Assembly: GCA_902514885.1 (NCBI GenBank)
Contig: CABXST010000006.1
Coordinates: 1 to 44,735, forward strand
DNA: 44,735 nucleotides
DNA from: an uncultured Alphaproteobacteria bacterium
Lineage (GTDB): Bacteria > Pseudomonadota > Alphaproteobacteria > HIMB59
Direction: 5' to 3'
Under the pieces are notes generated by a model. It did not search any database, had not been told where the DNA came from, and saw only the letters and a program-made list of their open reading frames with translations. Numbering within the stretch: the stretch's first letter is position 1; every line of letters starts with the position of its first letter. Below, in pieces: positions 25,678 to 34,842 of this stretch. The position numbers were made by a program, and so were the translations under genes.

Positions 25678-26241
25678 TTATCTAGATTGAATATAATTAA
25701 TTATATCTAAAACACCTTTTATATCTTTGGCATGATCAATCACTCTACTAATTTCTTGTTCATCACTTGATACACCAAACAGATACACAATTTGCTTTTG
25801 TACTTCAAAATCATATTTAAATTTCTTTATGTTAGAGTCTGTAAATATTTTTGTGTAAAGTTGTGTGCTAATAAATTTATCTTTAGCAATATCATCAAGG
25901 CCATATCCAGTATCAATTGATATCTCATTTAATACTTCATTTACACCATCTTGCTTCCAAGCCAGCCTTACAGCCTCTAATCTCATATCACCATAGGGAA
26001 CAACTCCTGTTAGTAGAACTTTTCCTAGTTCGACTTCAACGTCAATTCTTGTAAAGAGAGTTGCATCGTATGAGAAGTATTTTTCTTTAATACCCAATTT
26101 TATTGTTGCATCGTCCCAACTTTCACTAAAAGTTTTTTCGTCTTCATTTTCCTTAATAACAGTCTTTGCACCTGTGCTTATAAGAGAGGGGCCGCAACCA
26201 ATAAATAATACCGAGATTAAAATTATAAGTCTTTTAAACAT
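25678..26241 (-). CDS. BON-domain lipoprotein (DolP/YraP-like)
   Basis: A 187-residue lipoprotein with signal MFKRLIILISVLFIGC (Cys 16). Two BON domains follow: the first includes DATLFTRIDVEVELGKVLLTGVVP, the second VQKQIVYLFGVSSDEQE. BON domains bind phospholipid; DolP stabilises outer-membrane assembly in E. coli. It is immediately downstream of rsmI (overlap of 8 bases). In enterobacteria yraL (rsmI), yraM (lpoA) and yraP (dolP) are clustered, as here. Confidence 0.85.
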   Translation of the reverse strand: MFKRLIILISVLFIGCGPSLISTGAKTVIKENEDEKTFSESWDDATIKLGIKEKYFSYDATLFTRIDVEVELGKVLLTGVVPYGDMRLEAVRLAWKQDGVNEVLNEISIDTGYGLDDIAKDKFISTQLYTKIFTDSNIKKFKYDFEVQKQIVYLFGVSSDEQEISRVIDHAKDIKGVLDIINYIQSR

Positions 26242-27052
26242 TCTTTAAATTAATTGATAATTTATAAAAATCATTTCTAGATATTCTATACTTACTTTTA
26301 ACGAGTTGATAAGCCTTTTTTACACCTACCTCATCAATTATTGCCAATATTTCTTTTTTATCATAGTCATTCACTTCAATATTCTCTTTTTCAATACTTA
26401 CAGCTAAGACAAGCTCACCCTTGATTTTAGAATAATCAAAATCTGCGTAATTTTTGTTATCAATAAATATTCTCTCTTCGTATAATTTTGTTAATTCTTT
26501 TAATATTACAACATCAAACGATTTGGAAATAGAGGCTATCGAATTAATATCTTTTTGTAATTGTTGTTTGGTAGAATAAATAATTAAATTGTTAAAATTA
26601 TTTTCTAAAAGAATCTTGTCTTTTTGTTCTTTTTTTTTGGGCAGAAAACCAACAAAAGTAAATTTTTTCTTATTTAAAAAGCCACTTAATTGAATACCTG
26701 AAATTAGTGCACTGGCACCAGGTATTGAATGTACTTTAATTTGTTTTTCAAATAAAAAATTTATTAGCTGATTACCTGGGTCGGATATCAGAGGAGAGCC
26801 AGAGTCAGATATTAATGATATTACTTTGTTAGAATTTAAAAATTTTAGTATGTAATCTTTTTTTTTATAAAAGTCATGATCAGTATATTTTGATAAAGAT
26901 GTCTTTATTTCATACCTCTTTAAAAGTTTTTTACTATTCGAGGTATTTTCACACAGAATCAAATCAGAATTTTTTAAAATATTTATAGCTCTTATTGTGA
27001 TATCATCTAAATTTCCTATGGGAGTAGAAACTAAATAAAAACCTGAGTTCAT
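26234..27052 (-). CDS. rsmI: 16S rRNA (cytidine1402-2'-O)-methyltransferase
   Basis: A 272-residue tetrapyrrole-methylase-fold enzyme (YraL) that adds 2'-O-methyl to C1402 of 16S rRNA. It shows FYLVSTPIGNLDDITIRAI, ILCENTSNSKKLL (usually ED-T), SLISDSGSPLISDPGNQLI, and GFLPKKKEQK, the last three being strong family motifs. The start codon directly abuts that of the opposite-strand lpoA-like gene (sequence CATATG). It overlaps the BON gene by 8 bases at its end. Confidence 0.95.
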   Translation of the reverse strand: MNSGFYLVSTPIGNLDDITIRAINILKNSDLILCENTSNSKKLLKRYEIKTSLSKYTDHDFYKKKDYILKFLNSNKVISLISDSGSPLISDPGNQLINFLFEKQIKVHSIPGASALISGIQLSGFLNKKKFTFVGFLPKKKEQKDKILLENNFNNLIIYSTKQQLQKDINSIASISKSFDVVILKELTKLYEERIFIDNKNYADFDYSKIKGELVLAVSIEKENIEVNDYDKKEILAIIDEVGVKKAYQLVKSKYRISRNDFYKLSINLKNV

Positions 27053-28129
27053 ATGAATTTTTTTAAAAATATAATTATACTATTTACATTAATATCATTT
27101 TTTAGTTGTGCCCCAACTACAATCGAAAAAAAACAGCCTATAGAAAAAGTACCAGAAAAAATTGAAGAGATAGAAATTATTGATGAAAAAGTAGAGGAAA
27201 CAAAGAAGGTAGAGTCTATAAAAAAACCAACAAAACCTGAGGATAAATTGATTAATTTTAATGATATTGAAGAAATAATCATTTTTTTATCAGAGGACGA
27301 AATTTTAACGTCTTTATTTTATGAGGTTTTTTTAAAGGAAATTGAAAATTTCTCTAATATTAAAAAAGTTGATTTTATTTACTCAATAGAAGAAATACAA
27401 GACCAACTCAACAATACTCTCATAATAGGCCCGACTAATTCAAAAGATTTATTTCATTTACCAAATAAACTTGGTGAAAATACCTTTATAATTTCCTTAT
27501 CTAATGATTATTCGGTTATGAATAAGTATGCAGATAATGAAATTATTTTCGTATTTAGTAGCCCCTATCATCATATCGAAATACTTGGTGATTATGTAAA
27601 GTCATCAAATTCTTTGGGCGTTTTATATAAGCAAAATGAATATGGATTAAAATTATTTAAATATTTTGAACAAACTTATCCTCTGAAATATATTAAATCT
27701 ACTCCTTTTGGAGACAGTGCAGTAGATTTAGAGCTATCAGTAAAATTAATGGGAGATCTTAACACCTACGACAATATAATTATAATTGATGATAGTTTTA
27801 GTTATAAGGATTTAGTAGGCTATTTAGCAACTGAGGATGGGACCTACCCTCTAGAGAGGGTTTATCTAATTGATAACTTTTTAGAACAAAGGAAAAATTT
27901 AGAAAATTATTATAAGCCAATAAATAGGACTTTCTTAAAAAATATTAATATTGTCAATATGGTTGAACCCCATCGAGAATTCTTCTTCAAAACTTCAGTA
28001 AAAATATCATTGTCTATTGCTAACCAGATTTTAGAAAATAATTTTTTACCAAGCACTATTAATCATGAAAATTTTGGGAAATTGTCTATAGATAATTTGA
28101 TGATTAATTATCCTGTAATATTTGAGTAG
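27053..28129 (+). CDS. LpoA/LppC-like penicillin-binding-protein activator lipoprotein
   Basis: A 358-residue lipoprotein (lipobox at LISFFSC) with a Lys/Glu/Pro-rich linker (residues 22-65) and a type-1 periplasmic-binding fold: strands like TLIIGPTNSKDL, NTFIISLSND, YKQNEYGLKLFKYF, and ..PLERVYLIDNF. This matches the alphaproteobacterial LppC/LpoA family (COG3107), outer-membrane activators of PBP1A. It lacks the TPR N-terminus of enterobacterial LpoA. The neighbour rsmI (yraL) is the classic partner. Its 3' end overlaps rdgB (opposite strand) by 26 bases. Confidence 0.8.
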   Translation: MNFFKNIIILFTLISFFSCAPTTIEKKQPIEKVPEKIEEIEIIDEKVEETKKVESIKKPTKPEDKLINFNDIEEIIIFLSEDEILTSLFYEVFLKEIENFSNIKKVDFIYSIEEIQDQLNNTLIIGPTNSKDLFHLPNKLGENTFIISLSNDYSVMNKYADNEIIFVFSSPYHHIEILGDYVKSSNSLGVLYKQNEYGLKLFKYFEQTYPLKYIKSTPFGDSAVDLELSVKLMGDLNTYDNIIIIDDSFSYKDLVGYLATEDGTYPLERVYLIDNFLEQRKNLENYYKPINRTFLKNINIVNMVEPHREFFFKTSVKISLSIANQILENNFLPSTINHENFGKLSIDNLMINYPVIFE

Positions 28130-28703
28130 ATAATTCTTCAAATGCTTTATACCTGTGTGAATTTAATAACTTTTGACTTTTTTCCATTTCAGCAAAAGTT
28201 TTATTACTATATTTTGGAATAAAGTAAGGATCATATCCAAAACCATTTAATCCTCTTTTTTCCTTTATAATAAAACCTGGAATACTGCCAGAAACATTAT
28301 ATTTTTCTTTCTTTCCTAATACACAAATAGAACAATAAAATGATGAGGCAATATAATTTAAGTTTTCAAACTTACTAAAAATAAAATCAATGACCTTTTG
28401 TTCGCCGCCCATTTTTCTTGCTTCTCTTGCTGTATTTATGCCAGGATAGTCCTTTAATTTGTTTACAATAAATCCACTATCATCACACAACACATGAGAA
28501 TTAGTTTTTTCTAAATAATATTTTGATTTAATTTCAGCATTCTTCTTAAAGGTTTTACCATCTTCTATAGGTTCTCCAAGATATTTGAACTCGTTAAGAT
28601 CATGTATCTGAAATCTTTTAAATAAACTAAAGTGTTCAATATAAAATATAAATTCTTGTAATTTCCCAGCATTGCTAGTGCCGAGTAATAAACTATTTTT
28701 CAA
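28104..28703 (-). CDS. rdgB: XTP/dITP diphosphatase (RdgB/HAM1)
   Basis: A 199-residue house-cleaning nucleotide hydrolase that removes dITP, XTP and similar bases. GTSNAGKLQEF (8-18) and CDDSGF (73-78, metal-binding) are clear, followed by GINTAREA and GFGYDPYFIPKYSNKTFAEM. It starts with TTG at 28703 and overlaps rph (same strand) by 11 bases. rph-rdgB is a widespread pairing next to hrcA in alphaproteobacteria. Confidence 0.95.
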   Translation of the reverse strand: MKNSLLLGTSNAGKLQEFIFYIEHFSLFKRFQIHDLNEFKYLGEPIEDGKTFKKNAEIKSKYYLEKTNSHVLCDDSGFIVNKLKDYPGINTAREARKMGGEQKVIDFIFSKFENLNYIASSFYCSICVLGKKEKYNVSGSIPGFIIKEKRGLNGFGYDPYFIPKYSNKTFAEMEKSQKLLNSHRYKAFEELSTQILQDN

Positions 28704-29418
28704 TTGCTAAGTTTTGAATATTAAAAATCTCTGGCATTGAGCTTTCAACAAGTTCTATAAAATCCATAATAGTCTGTTTGCTAAATTTAGCCTCTTCACC
28801 AGTAGACTGAAACTCAATAAATTGTCCATCATTAGCCATTACAACATTACAATCTACTTCAGCTCCAGAGTCTTCGATATAATTTAAATCTATGCAAGGC
28901 GTTCCTTTAACGACACCAACTGAAATAGCTGCAACTTGATTTACAATAATAGCCTTTGATAGATTATATTTATCCTTAAATTCATTTATAGATCGAACAA
29001 GACTGACATATCCACCAATTATTGATGCAGTCCTTGTGCCACCATCGGCACTAATAACATCACAGTCAATCTTTATAGTTTTTTCACCAAGTATGTCCAA
29101 ATTAACAGCACATCTTAAACTTCTACCAATAAGCCTTTGGATTTCTTGTGTCCTTCCAGACTGTTTCCCTTTTGCTGCTTCCCTATCCATTCTTTCAGAT
29201 GTAGAAGAGGGTAACATTCCATATTCTGCTGTTAACCAACCTTTTCCAGAATTTCTTAAAAAGCCAGGAACCCTATCTTCTATGATAGCAGAACAACAGA
29301 CATGTGTATCTCCTAATTTTACCAAACATGATGATTGATTATTAGGCTGAAAGCCTGGGATTATTTCTAAATTTCTAATTTTAGAAAGTTCCCTATCATT
29401 TCTTGAATATCCAGACAT
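28693..29418 (-). CDS. rph: Ribonuclease PH
   Basis: A 241-residue phosphorolytic 3'-5' exoribonuclease that trims tRNA 3' ends. GYSRNDRELSKIRN, RVPGFLRNSGKGWLTAEYGMLPSST, EIQRLIGRSLR, CDVISADGGTRTASI and NYIEDSGAEVDCN are diagnostic motifs. Full length. It is divergent from hrcA (41-base gap) and upstream of rdgB with an 11-base overlap. Confidence 0.98.
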   Translation of the reverse strand: MSGYSRNDRELSKIRNLEIIPGFQPNNQSSCLVKLGDTHVCCSAIIEDRVPGFLRNSGKGWLTAEYGMLPSSTSERMDREAAKGKQSGRTQEIQRLIGRSLRCAVNLDILGEKTIKIDCDVISADGGTRTASIIGGYVSLVRSINEFKDKYNLSKAIIVNQVAAISVGVVKGTPCIDLNYIEDSGAEVDCNVVMANDGQFIEFQSTGEEAKFSKQTIMDFIELVESSMPEIFNIQNLAIEK

Positions 29419-29459
29419 TTATGTTTTATTATTTTAAGTTATAAGATTAATAAAGATTA

Positions 29460-30482
29460 ATGAATAAAAAAATTACTGACATCGGAGCAAGGTCAAAGTC
29501 TATATTTAAAGCACTTGTAGAAAGTTATTTAAAGACTGGAGAGCCGATGGGCTCGAAAGCTTTAAGCTCAAAAATTTCTTATAGACTTTCACCTGCCACT
29601 ATCAGAAATGTTCTAAATGAAATAAATTTTCATGGACTGATACAAAAAGGACACTTTTCTGCGGGTAGTATACCAACAGACTTGGGCTTGCAATTCTATA
29701 CACACGCTCTTTTAGAGCCGGGCGCAATTAGTAAAAGTGAAAGAGAAATAATTGAAAAATCATCTAAAACAAATAATTTTTTAAATGAACAGGAATTGAT
29801 TACTAATACTTTGAACGGATTATCAAAACAAGCTAGCCTTGTAATTAATAATGAAAAATTGACAAAAATTAGAAAAATTGATTTCCACAAAATTGACAAT
29901 CACAAAGTTATATTCATTATTGAGCATGATGATGGTTACACATCTAATAGATTAGTAGAGATTAATGAAAATATACAAATAGAAGATTTGAATAGTATTG
30001 GAAATTTTATTAATAAATTTCCAAAAGCTATGAGTCCTGTGGAAATACAAAATAATATAAAAATTTTTATCAAATCTGCAAAAAATCAAATTAGCAACAC
30101 CTCAAAAAAATTACTCCTTAATGGCATAAAAATTGAAAGATCCCAAAACTCAGAGACATTCTTTGTAAGAGGGCTACCAAACTTAATAAAAAATAATATA
30201 GATACAGACCTTGACAGCATCAACGAACTCTTGAGTGACATAGAAACAGGTAAAATGGCTAATAAAATGATTAAGGCCTTGAAAAAGTCAAAAGGAATAC
30301 AAATATTTATTGGTAGTAACACAAACTTTTTTAAAAATACTAACCTATCGATGATTTTATCAAATTATAAAACTAAAAATGGACTTACTGGTGCTATTGG
30401 TGTAATAGGTCCGAAAAGAATTGATTATCAGCGCATTGTTCCTATTGTAAGTTACATGTCTGAAACAATTTCTAAAAAATAG
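29460..30482 (+). CDS. hrcA: Heat-inducible transcription repressor HrcA
   Basis: A 340-residue repressor that binds CIRCE operators. The winged helix SIFKALVESYLKTGEPMGSKALSSKISYRLSPATIRNVLNEI lies at about 14-55, and GAIGVIGPKRIDYQRIVPIVSYMS is the conserved C-terminal segment. I find no CIRCE (TTAGCACTC-N9-GAGTGCTAA) in the window, so its targets (typically groESL) are presumably elsewhere. It starts the hrcA-grpE operon; grpE follows after 10 bases. Confidence 0.96.
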   Translation: MNKKITDIGARSKSIFKALVESYLKTGEPMGSKALSSKISYRLSPATIRNVLNEINFHGLIQKGHFSAGSIPTDLGLQFYTHALLEPGAISKSEREIIEKSSKTNNFLNEQELITNTLNGLSKQASLVINNEKLTKIRKIDFHKIDNHKVIFIIEHDDGYTSNRLVEINENIQIEDLNSIGNFINKFPKAMSPVEIQNNIKIFIKSAKNQISNTSKKLLLNGIKIERSQNSETFFVRGLPNLIKNNIDTDLDSINELLSDIETGKMANKMIKALKKSKGIQIFIGSNTNFFKNTNLSMILSNYKTKNGLTGAIGVIGPKRIDYQRIVPIVSYMSETISKK

Positions 30483-30492
30483 AAAGACTATA

Positions 30493-31113
30493 ATGGAAGA
30501 AGAAAAAAAACATAAAGATCAAACTCAGTCAGAAGAGGAAATTTCAGATAATACAGATGCTGCTGAGTCTGAAGTAGAAGAAAAAACTGAAACAGCTGAT
30601 GAAATTATTCAAAAACTTAATGAAGAAATTGAAGGTTTAAAAGATCAAAGATTAAGGGCAGTAGCTGAACTAGAAAATTTTAGAAAAAGAGCAGAAAAAG
30701 AACAGTCAGATGCTCTGAAATATGGAATAGCTAATTTTGCAAAAGAAATAATTAATATCGGAGATAATATTGAAAGAGCAAAATCAAGTATTTCAGATGA
30801 TGTTAAGTCTAATGATAGCATTAAGTCTGTTGTGGAGGGTTTAGATTTGATCGCTCAATCTACATTGAGCACGTTTGAAAAAATTGGTATTAAGAAAATT
30901 GAGAGTCTTAATGAGAAATTTGATCACAATTTACATCAAGCTATGATGGAGATCGAAAAAAATGATTGTGAACCCGGTACTATTGTCCAAGAACTGATAC
31001 CCGGATACACATTGCATGATAGATTGTTAAGACCAGCAATGGTTGGTGTTTCAAAAAAACCTCAAGAAAATCAAGGTGCAAAAGACATTGAAGAAGAACA
31101 ATCTGAAAAGTAA
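30493..31113 (+). CDS. grpE: Nucleotide exchange factor GrpE
   Basis: A 206-residue DnaK co-chaperone. An acidic low-complexity N-terminus (EEEKKHKDQTQSEEEIS...) leads into a long coiled coil (about 38-90, with RAVAELENFRKRAEKEQ), then the beta-domain with FDHNLHQAMMEI and the YTLHDRLLRPAMVGVSK ending. It releases ADP from DnaK. It directly follows hrcA, and dnaK follows 89 bases downstream with its own promoter. Confidence 0.97.
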   Translation: MEEEKKHKDQTQSEEEISDNTDAAESEVEEKTETADEIIQKLNEEIEGLKDQRLRAVAELENFRKRAEKEQSDALKYGIANFAKEIINIGDNIERAKSSISDDVKSNDSIKSVVEGLDLIAQSTLSTFEKIGIKKIESLNEKFDHNLHQAMMEIEKNDCEPGTIVQELIPGYTLHDRLLRPAMVGVSKKPQENQGAKDIEEEQSEK

Positions 31114-31134
31114 TATATTTCAACAGTTTTAATG

Positions 31135-31165
31135 CCCTTGAATTAAGCAAGTATTAACCCATATA
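31135..31165 (+). promoter_or_regulatory. RpoH (sigma-32)-type heat-shock promoter of dnaK
   Basis: CCCTTGAA (31135-31142), a 15-base spacer, and CCCATATA (31158-31165) match the sigma-32 consensus (CTTGAA...CCCATNT) closely, 37 bases before the dnaK ATG. This lies in the only sizeable spacer of the hrcA-grpE-dnaK-dnaJ run. No CIRCE operator is near. It should give dnaK-dnaJ heat-shock control independent of HrcA. Confidence 0.75.
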
Positions 31166-31202
31166 AATAGAAGATTATTTATTTTTAAAGTAGGAACATA
31201 AA

Positions 31203-33134
31203 ATGGCTAAAGTTATTGGAATTGATTTAGGTACCACAAACTCTTGTGTGGCAATTATGGATGGTAAGAATCCAAAAGTAATAGAGAATTCTGAAGGTGC
31301 TAGAACAACACCTTCTGTTGTAGCTTTCACAGAAAGTGAAAAGTTAATTGGTCAATCAGCAAAAAGGCAAGCTGTTACCAATCCAGAAAATACATTATAT
31401 GCAGTAAAAAGATTTATAGGCCGAAGTTTTGAAGACGACACTGTTCAAAAAGATTTAGGCTTATCTCCTTTTAAGATTATCAAAGGTAACAACGGAGATG
31501 CATGGGTCGAAGCACAGGGTGAAAAATATAGTCCTAGTCAAATCTCTGCTTTCATTCTTCAAAAAATGAAAGAAACAGCTGAGTCTTATACTGGGGAAAC
31601 AATTACTCAAGCGGTAATAACCGTTCCAGCTTACTTTAATGATGCACAAAGACAAGCAACAAAAGATGCTGGTAAAATAGCTGGACTAGAAGTTTTAAGA
31701 ATTATTAATGAACCAACAGCTGCTTCACTGGCATATGGATTAGATAAAAAACAATCAGGTACAGTAGTTGTCTATGATTTAGGTGGTGGTACTTTTGATG
31801 TATCAATTCTAGAAGTAGGAGATGGTGTATTTGAGGTTAAGTCCACTAATGGTGACACCCACCTAGGTGGAGAGGATTTTGATTTAAGAATAATTGATTT
31901 CTTAGCTAGTGAATTTAAAAAAGAGCAAGGCATAGATTTAAAAAATGATAAATTAGCATTACAACGTTTAAAAGAGGCAGCTGAAAAAGCAAAGATCGAA
32001 CTTTCAAGTTCTACACAAACAGATGTTAACTTGCCTTTTGTTACAGCAGATCAATCTGGGCCAAAACACTTAAATGTAAAATTAACAAGAGCTAAACTTG
32101 AAGAGCTGGTTGATGACCTTCTTCAGAGCACCATTGAACCTTGTAAAAAAGCTTTAAGCGATGCAGGTCTCTCAGCAAGCGATATTAATGATGTGATCTT
32201 AGTTGGTGGAATGACAAGAATGCCTAAGGTAACTGAAATTGTTAAGAACTTTTTTGGGAAAGACCCAAGTAAGGGAGTTAACCCCGATGAGGTTGTAGCC
32301 ATGGGTGCTGCGATCCAAGCAGGCGTTCTTCAAGGTGACGTAAAAGATGTATTGCTTTTAGATGTAACACCTCTTTCACTTGGTATTGAAACATTAGGAG
32401 GAGTATTTACTAAGTTAATAGAGAGAAATACGACTGTTCCAACAAAAAAAAGTCAGGTCTTTTCTACCGCAGAAGATAATCAAAATGCCGTTACCATAAG
32501 GGTTTTCCAAGGTGAAAGAGAAATGGCTGCTGATAATAAGCTTCTTGGTCAATTTGATCTAGTTGGCATACCCCCAGCGCCAAGAGGAACTCCTCAAATT
32601 GAAGTAACATTTGACATCGATGCCAATGGTATTGTCAATGTGTCTGCAAAAGATAAATCCACAGGAAAAGAACAGCAGATTAAAATTCAAGCATCCGGAG
32701 GTTTGTCAGATGAAGAGATCGACAAAATGGTAAAAGATGCAGAGGCTAACGCAGAAACAGATAAGAAAAAAAGAGAAGAAGTTGATGTTAAAAACCAAGC
32801 AGACAGTTTAGTTTTCCAAGTTGAAAAGAATATCAAAGAGCATGGTGATAAAATAAGTGCTGAAGATAAGTCTAAGATAGAAGCTGACTTGAAAGATTTA
32901 AAAGAGGCTCTTGAAAAAAATGATGCTGAAGTGATAAAGCAAAAAACACAAGATCTTACACAGTCATCCATGAAGATGGGTGAAGCGATGTACAAAGATC
33001 AGCAATCAACTGAAGCACCTGGTGCAGAACAACCACAGCAAGAAAATAAATCTGATGAAAATAAAAATGAAGATGATGTTATCGATGCTGATTACGAAGA
33101 AGTAGACGACGATAAAAAAGCAAGCGGACAGTAA
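31203..33134 (+). CDS. dnaK: Molecular chaperone DnaK (Hsp70)
   Basis: A 643-residue Hsp70. [14 protein letters not shown] (phosphate 1), [14 protein letters not shown] (phosphate 2), [12 protein letters not shown] (adenosine) and the linker [12 protein letters not shown] are present, followed by the substrate-binding domain and the helical lid. The C-terminus ends with the acidic [11 protein letters not shown] typical of proteobacterial DnaK. Full length. The preceding 89 bases hold an RpoH-type promoter, and dnaJ follows 23 bases downstream. Confidence 0.99.
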   Translation: MAKVIGIDLGTTNSCVAIMDGKNPKVIENSEGARTTPSVVAFTESEKLIGQSAKRQAVTNPENTLYAVKRFIGRSFEDDTVQKDLGLSPFKIIKGNNGDAWVEAQGEKYSPSQISAFILQKMKETAESYTGETITQAVITVPAYFNDAQRQATKDAGKIAGLEVLRIINEPTAASLAYGLDKKQSGTVVVYDLGGGTFDVSILEVGDGVFEVKSTNGDTHLGGEDFDLRIIDFLASEFKKEQGIDLKNDKLALQRLKEAAEKAKIELSSSTQTDVNLPFVTADQSGPKHLNVKLTRAKLEELVDDLLQSTIEPCKKALSDAGLSASDINDVILVGGMTRMPKVTEIVKNFFGKDPSKGVNPDEVVAMGAAIQAGVLQGDVKDVLLLDVTPLSLGIETLGGVFTKLIERNTTVPTKKSQVFSTAEDNQNAVTIRVFQGEREMAADNKLLGQFDLVGIPPAPRGTPQIEVTFDIDANGIVNVSAKDKSTGKEQQIKIQASGGLSDEEIDKMVKDAEANAETDKKKREEVDVKNQADSLVFQVEKNIKEHGDKISAEDKSKIEADLKDLKEALEKNDAEVIKQKTQDLTQSSMKMGEAMYKDQQSTEAPGAEQPQQENKSDENKNEDDVIDADYEEVDDDKKASGQ

Positions 33135-33157
33135 ATCTTAGCTTGCGTTAATTTATT

Positions 33158-34237
33158 ATGGCTGAGGATTTTTATGACACTCTAGGTATATCCCGTGAAG
33201 CTAGTGACAATGATATAAAAAGTGCCTACCGTAAATTAGCAATGAAATATCATCCTGATCGTAATCAGGGTGACGCTTCCGCAGAACAGAAATTTAAAGA
33301 TGTAAGCCAAGCTTATGAAATTTTAAAAGACCCCAAAAAAAGACAAACATACGATCAATTTGGTCATGCTGCTTTTGAACAGGGTGGCGGTGGAGCTGGT
33401 GGGTTTGGACAGCAGGGCTTTGGTGGATTTTCAGATATTTTTGAAGATATATTTGGTGCCTTTGGTGAAGGCGGGCAACGCGAAAGTAGAGGCGATGACT
33501 TACGTTACGATATCACAATTGACTTAGAAGAAGCTTTTGCTGGAAAAGCATTGGACGTAACTATACCTAAAATGATCAATTGTCCCGAACAACACAGTTA
33601 TAAAAGCTGCTCTACTTGCCAAGGATATGGAAAAGTTAGAACACAAAGTGGCTTTTTTTCTATGGAGAGAACTTGTGGAAGATGTGGCGGAACAGGCCAA
33701 GAAATGAAGGGCCGATGCTCAAAATGCAGTAATACGGGTAGAGTAAAACAAAATAAGAAACTACAAATCAAAATTCCTGCAGGGGTTGAAACTGGTAACA
33801 GAATTAGAATGAGTGGAGAGGGAGAGGCCGGAGAAAGAGGGGGCACATACGGTGACCTTTATGTTTTTATCAATGTAAATAACCACAAACTTTTTCAAAG
33901 GGAGCGAGATAACATTATATGTGATGTTGCTATACCTTTCACTACTGCCACTTTGGGGGGTAATATTGAAGTTCCAACAATAGAAAAAAAAATGGTTAAC
34001 GTCTCAATTCCCAAGGGAATGCAGTCGGGACACAAACTAAGAATAAAAGGTAAGGGCATGAGTATATTAAGAGCAAAAAATAGAGGGGATATGATTGTCA
34101 GAGTACATGCTGAAACCCCAGTAAATTTATCAGCAGATCAAGAAAAAATTCTTAATAAATTTAATGACACACTTACCAAGAAAAATTCAACAATGACAGA
34201 GGGATTTTTCGACAAAGTAAAAAAAATGTTTAATTAA
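33158..34237 (+). CDS. dnaJ: Chaperone protein DnaJ (Hsp40) with an altered first zinc motif
   Basis: A 359-residue type I Hsp40. The J domain (1-70) has HPD at 32-34, and a Gly/Phe-rich linker follows. The zinc region has three CxxCxGxG-type motifs: CSTCQGYG, CGRCGGTG and the less regular CSKCSNTG. The first of the usual four is replaced by CPEQH, so one zinc site (motifs 1 and 4) may be C3H or lost. The substrate-binding domain follows. The TAA overlaps the ATG of ogt. Confidence 0.97.
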   Translation: MAEDFYDTLGISREASDNDIKSAYRKLAMKYHPDRNQGDASAEQKFKDVSQAYEILKDPKKRQTYDQFGHAAFEQGGGGAGGFGQQGFGGFSDIFEDIFGAFGEGGQRESRGDDLRYDITIDLEEAFAGKALDVTIPKMINCPEQHSYKSCSTCQGYGKVRTQSGFFSMERTCGRCGGTGQEMKGRCSKCSNTGRVKQNKKLQIKIPAGVETGNRIRMSGEGEAGERGGTYGDLYVFINVNNHKLFQRERDNIICDVAIPFTTATLGGNIEVPTIEKKMVNVSIPKGMQSGHKLRIKGKGMSILRAKNRGDMIVRVHAETPVNLSADQEKILNKFNDTLTKKNSTMTEGFFDKVKKMFN

Positions 34238-34752
34238 TGAGTTATTGTTTTGATTTTATCGAAACACCAATCAGTAAGTTTTTTGTTCTAGATAGCCCAA
34301 AAGGTATTCATTATTTAATTAAATATAACGATATAAGAATAAAGAGTATTATAAAACTTTACAATCCAAGTAAAGGATTGATCTTTAGAAAAGTTAATAT
34401 TTTTATATCCGAGTTTTTTAAAGGAAATATTCAAAAACCATTACATCTTAAAATAAAATTTATTAATGGAACGCCATTACAAAAAAAAGTATGGAAGGAG
34501 ATTTTAAAAATTCCCTATGGTAAAACAATTTCTTATTCTGATCTTGCCATAAAGATAGAAAAGCCAAAAGCTGTGAGAGCTATTGCATCTGCGGTTGGGA
34601 AGAACCCTGTGGGTTTATTAGTCCCATGTCATAGAGTAATAACGAAAAGTGGAAATTTTGGCGAGTATATGTGGGGGAAAAAAATTAAGAGGCAGATACT
34701 AGATATAGAGTATAAAGGAATGGCTGACTCGACATATAGAGGAGGAAAGTGA
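34237..34752 (+). CDS. ogt: Methylated-DNA--protein-cysteine methyltransferase
   Basis: A 171-residue suicide repair protein that takes the alkyl group from O6-alkylguanine onto Cys. The active site LVPCHRVI has Cys 131, and GTPLQKKVWKEILKIPYGKTISYSDLA and AVRAIASAVGKNP are family motifs. The C-terminus is unusual: GEYMWGKKIKRQILDIE replaces the usual GGYRWG...K-x-x-LL. It overlaps the dnaJ stop (TAATG), so it may be read with the chaperone operon. Confidence 0.93.
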   Translation: MSYCFDFIETPISKFFVLDSPKGIHYLIKYNDIRIKSIIKLYNPSKGLIFRKVNIFISEFFKGNIQKPLHLKIKFINGTPLQKKVWKEILKIPYGKTISYSDLAIKIEKPKAVRAIASAVGKNPVGLLVPCHRVITKSGNFGEYMWGKKIKRQILDIEYKGMADSTYRGGK

Positions 34753-34842
34753 AATACCGAATCAGCCCCCGCATGAATGCTAACTGAACACTAGTTAATA
34801 TTTTGATATAGTCAAAGTTGTTCAAACACAAAAAATCTAGAA

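Noticed and set aside
29419-29459. CIRCE operator expected in front of hrcA
   Set aside because: No TTAGCACTC or GAGTGCTAA is present in the 41-base spacer or before grpE or dnaK.
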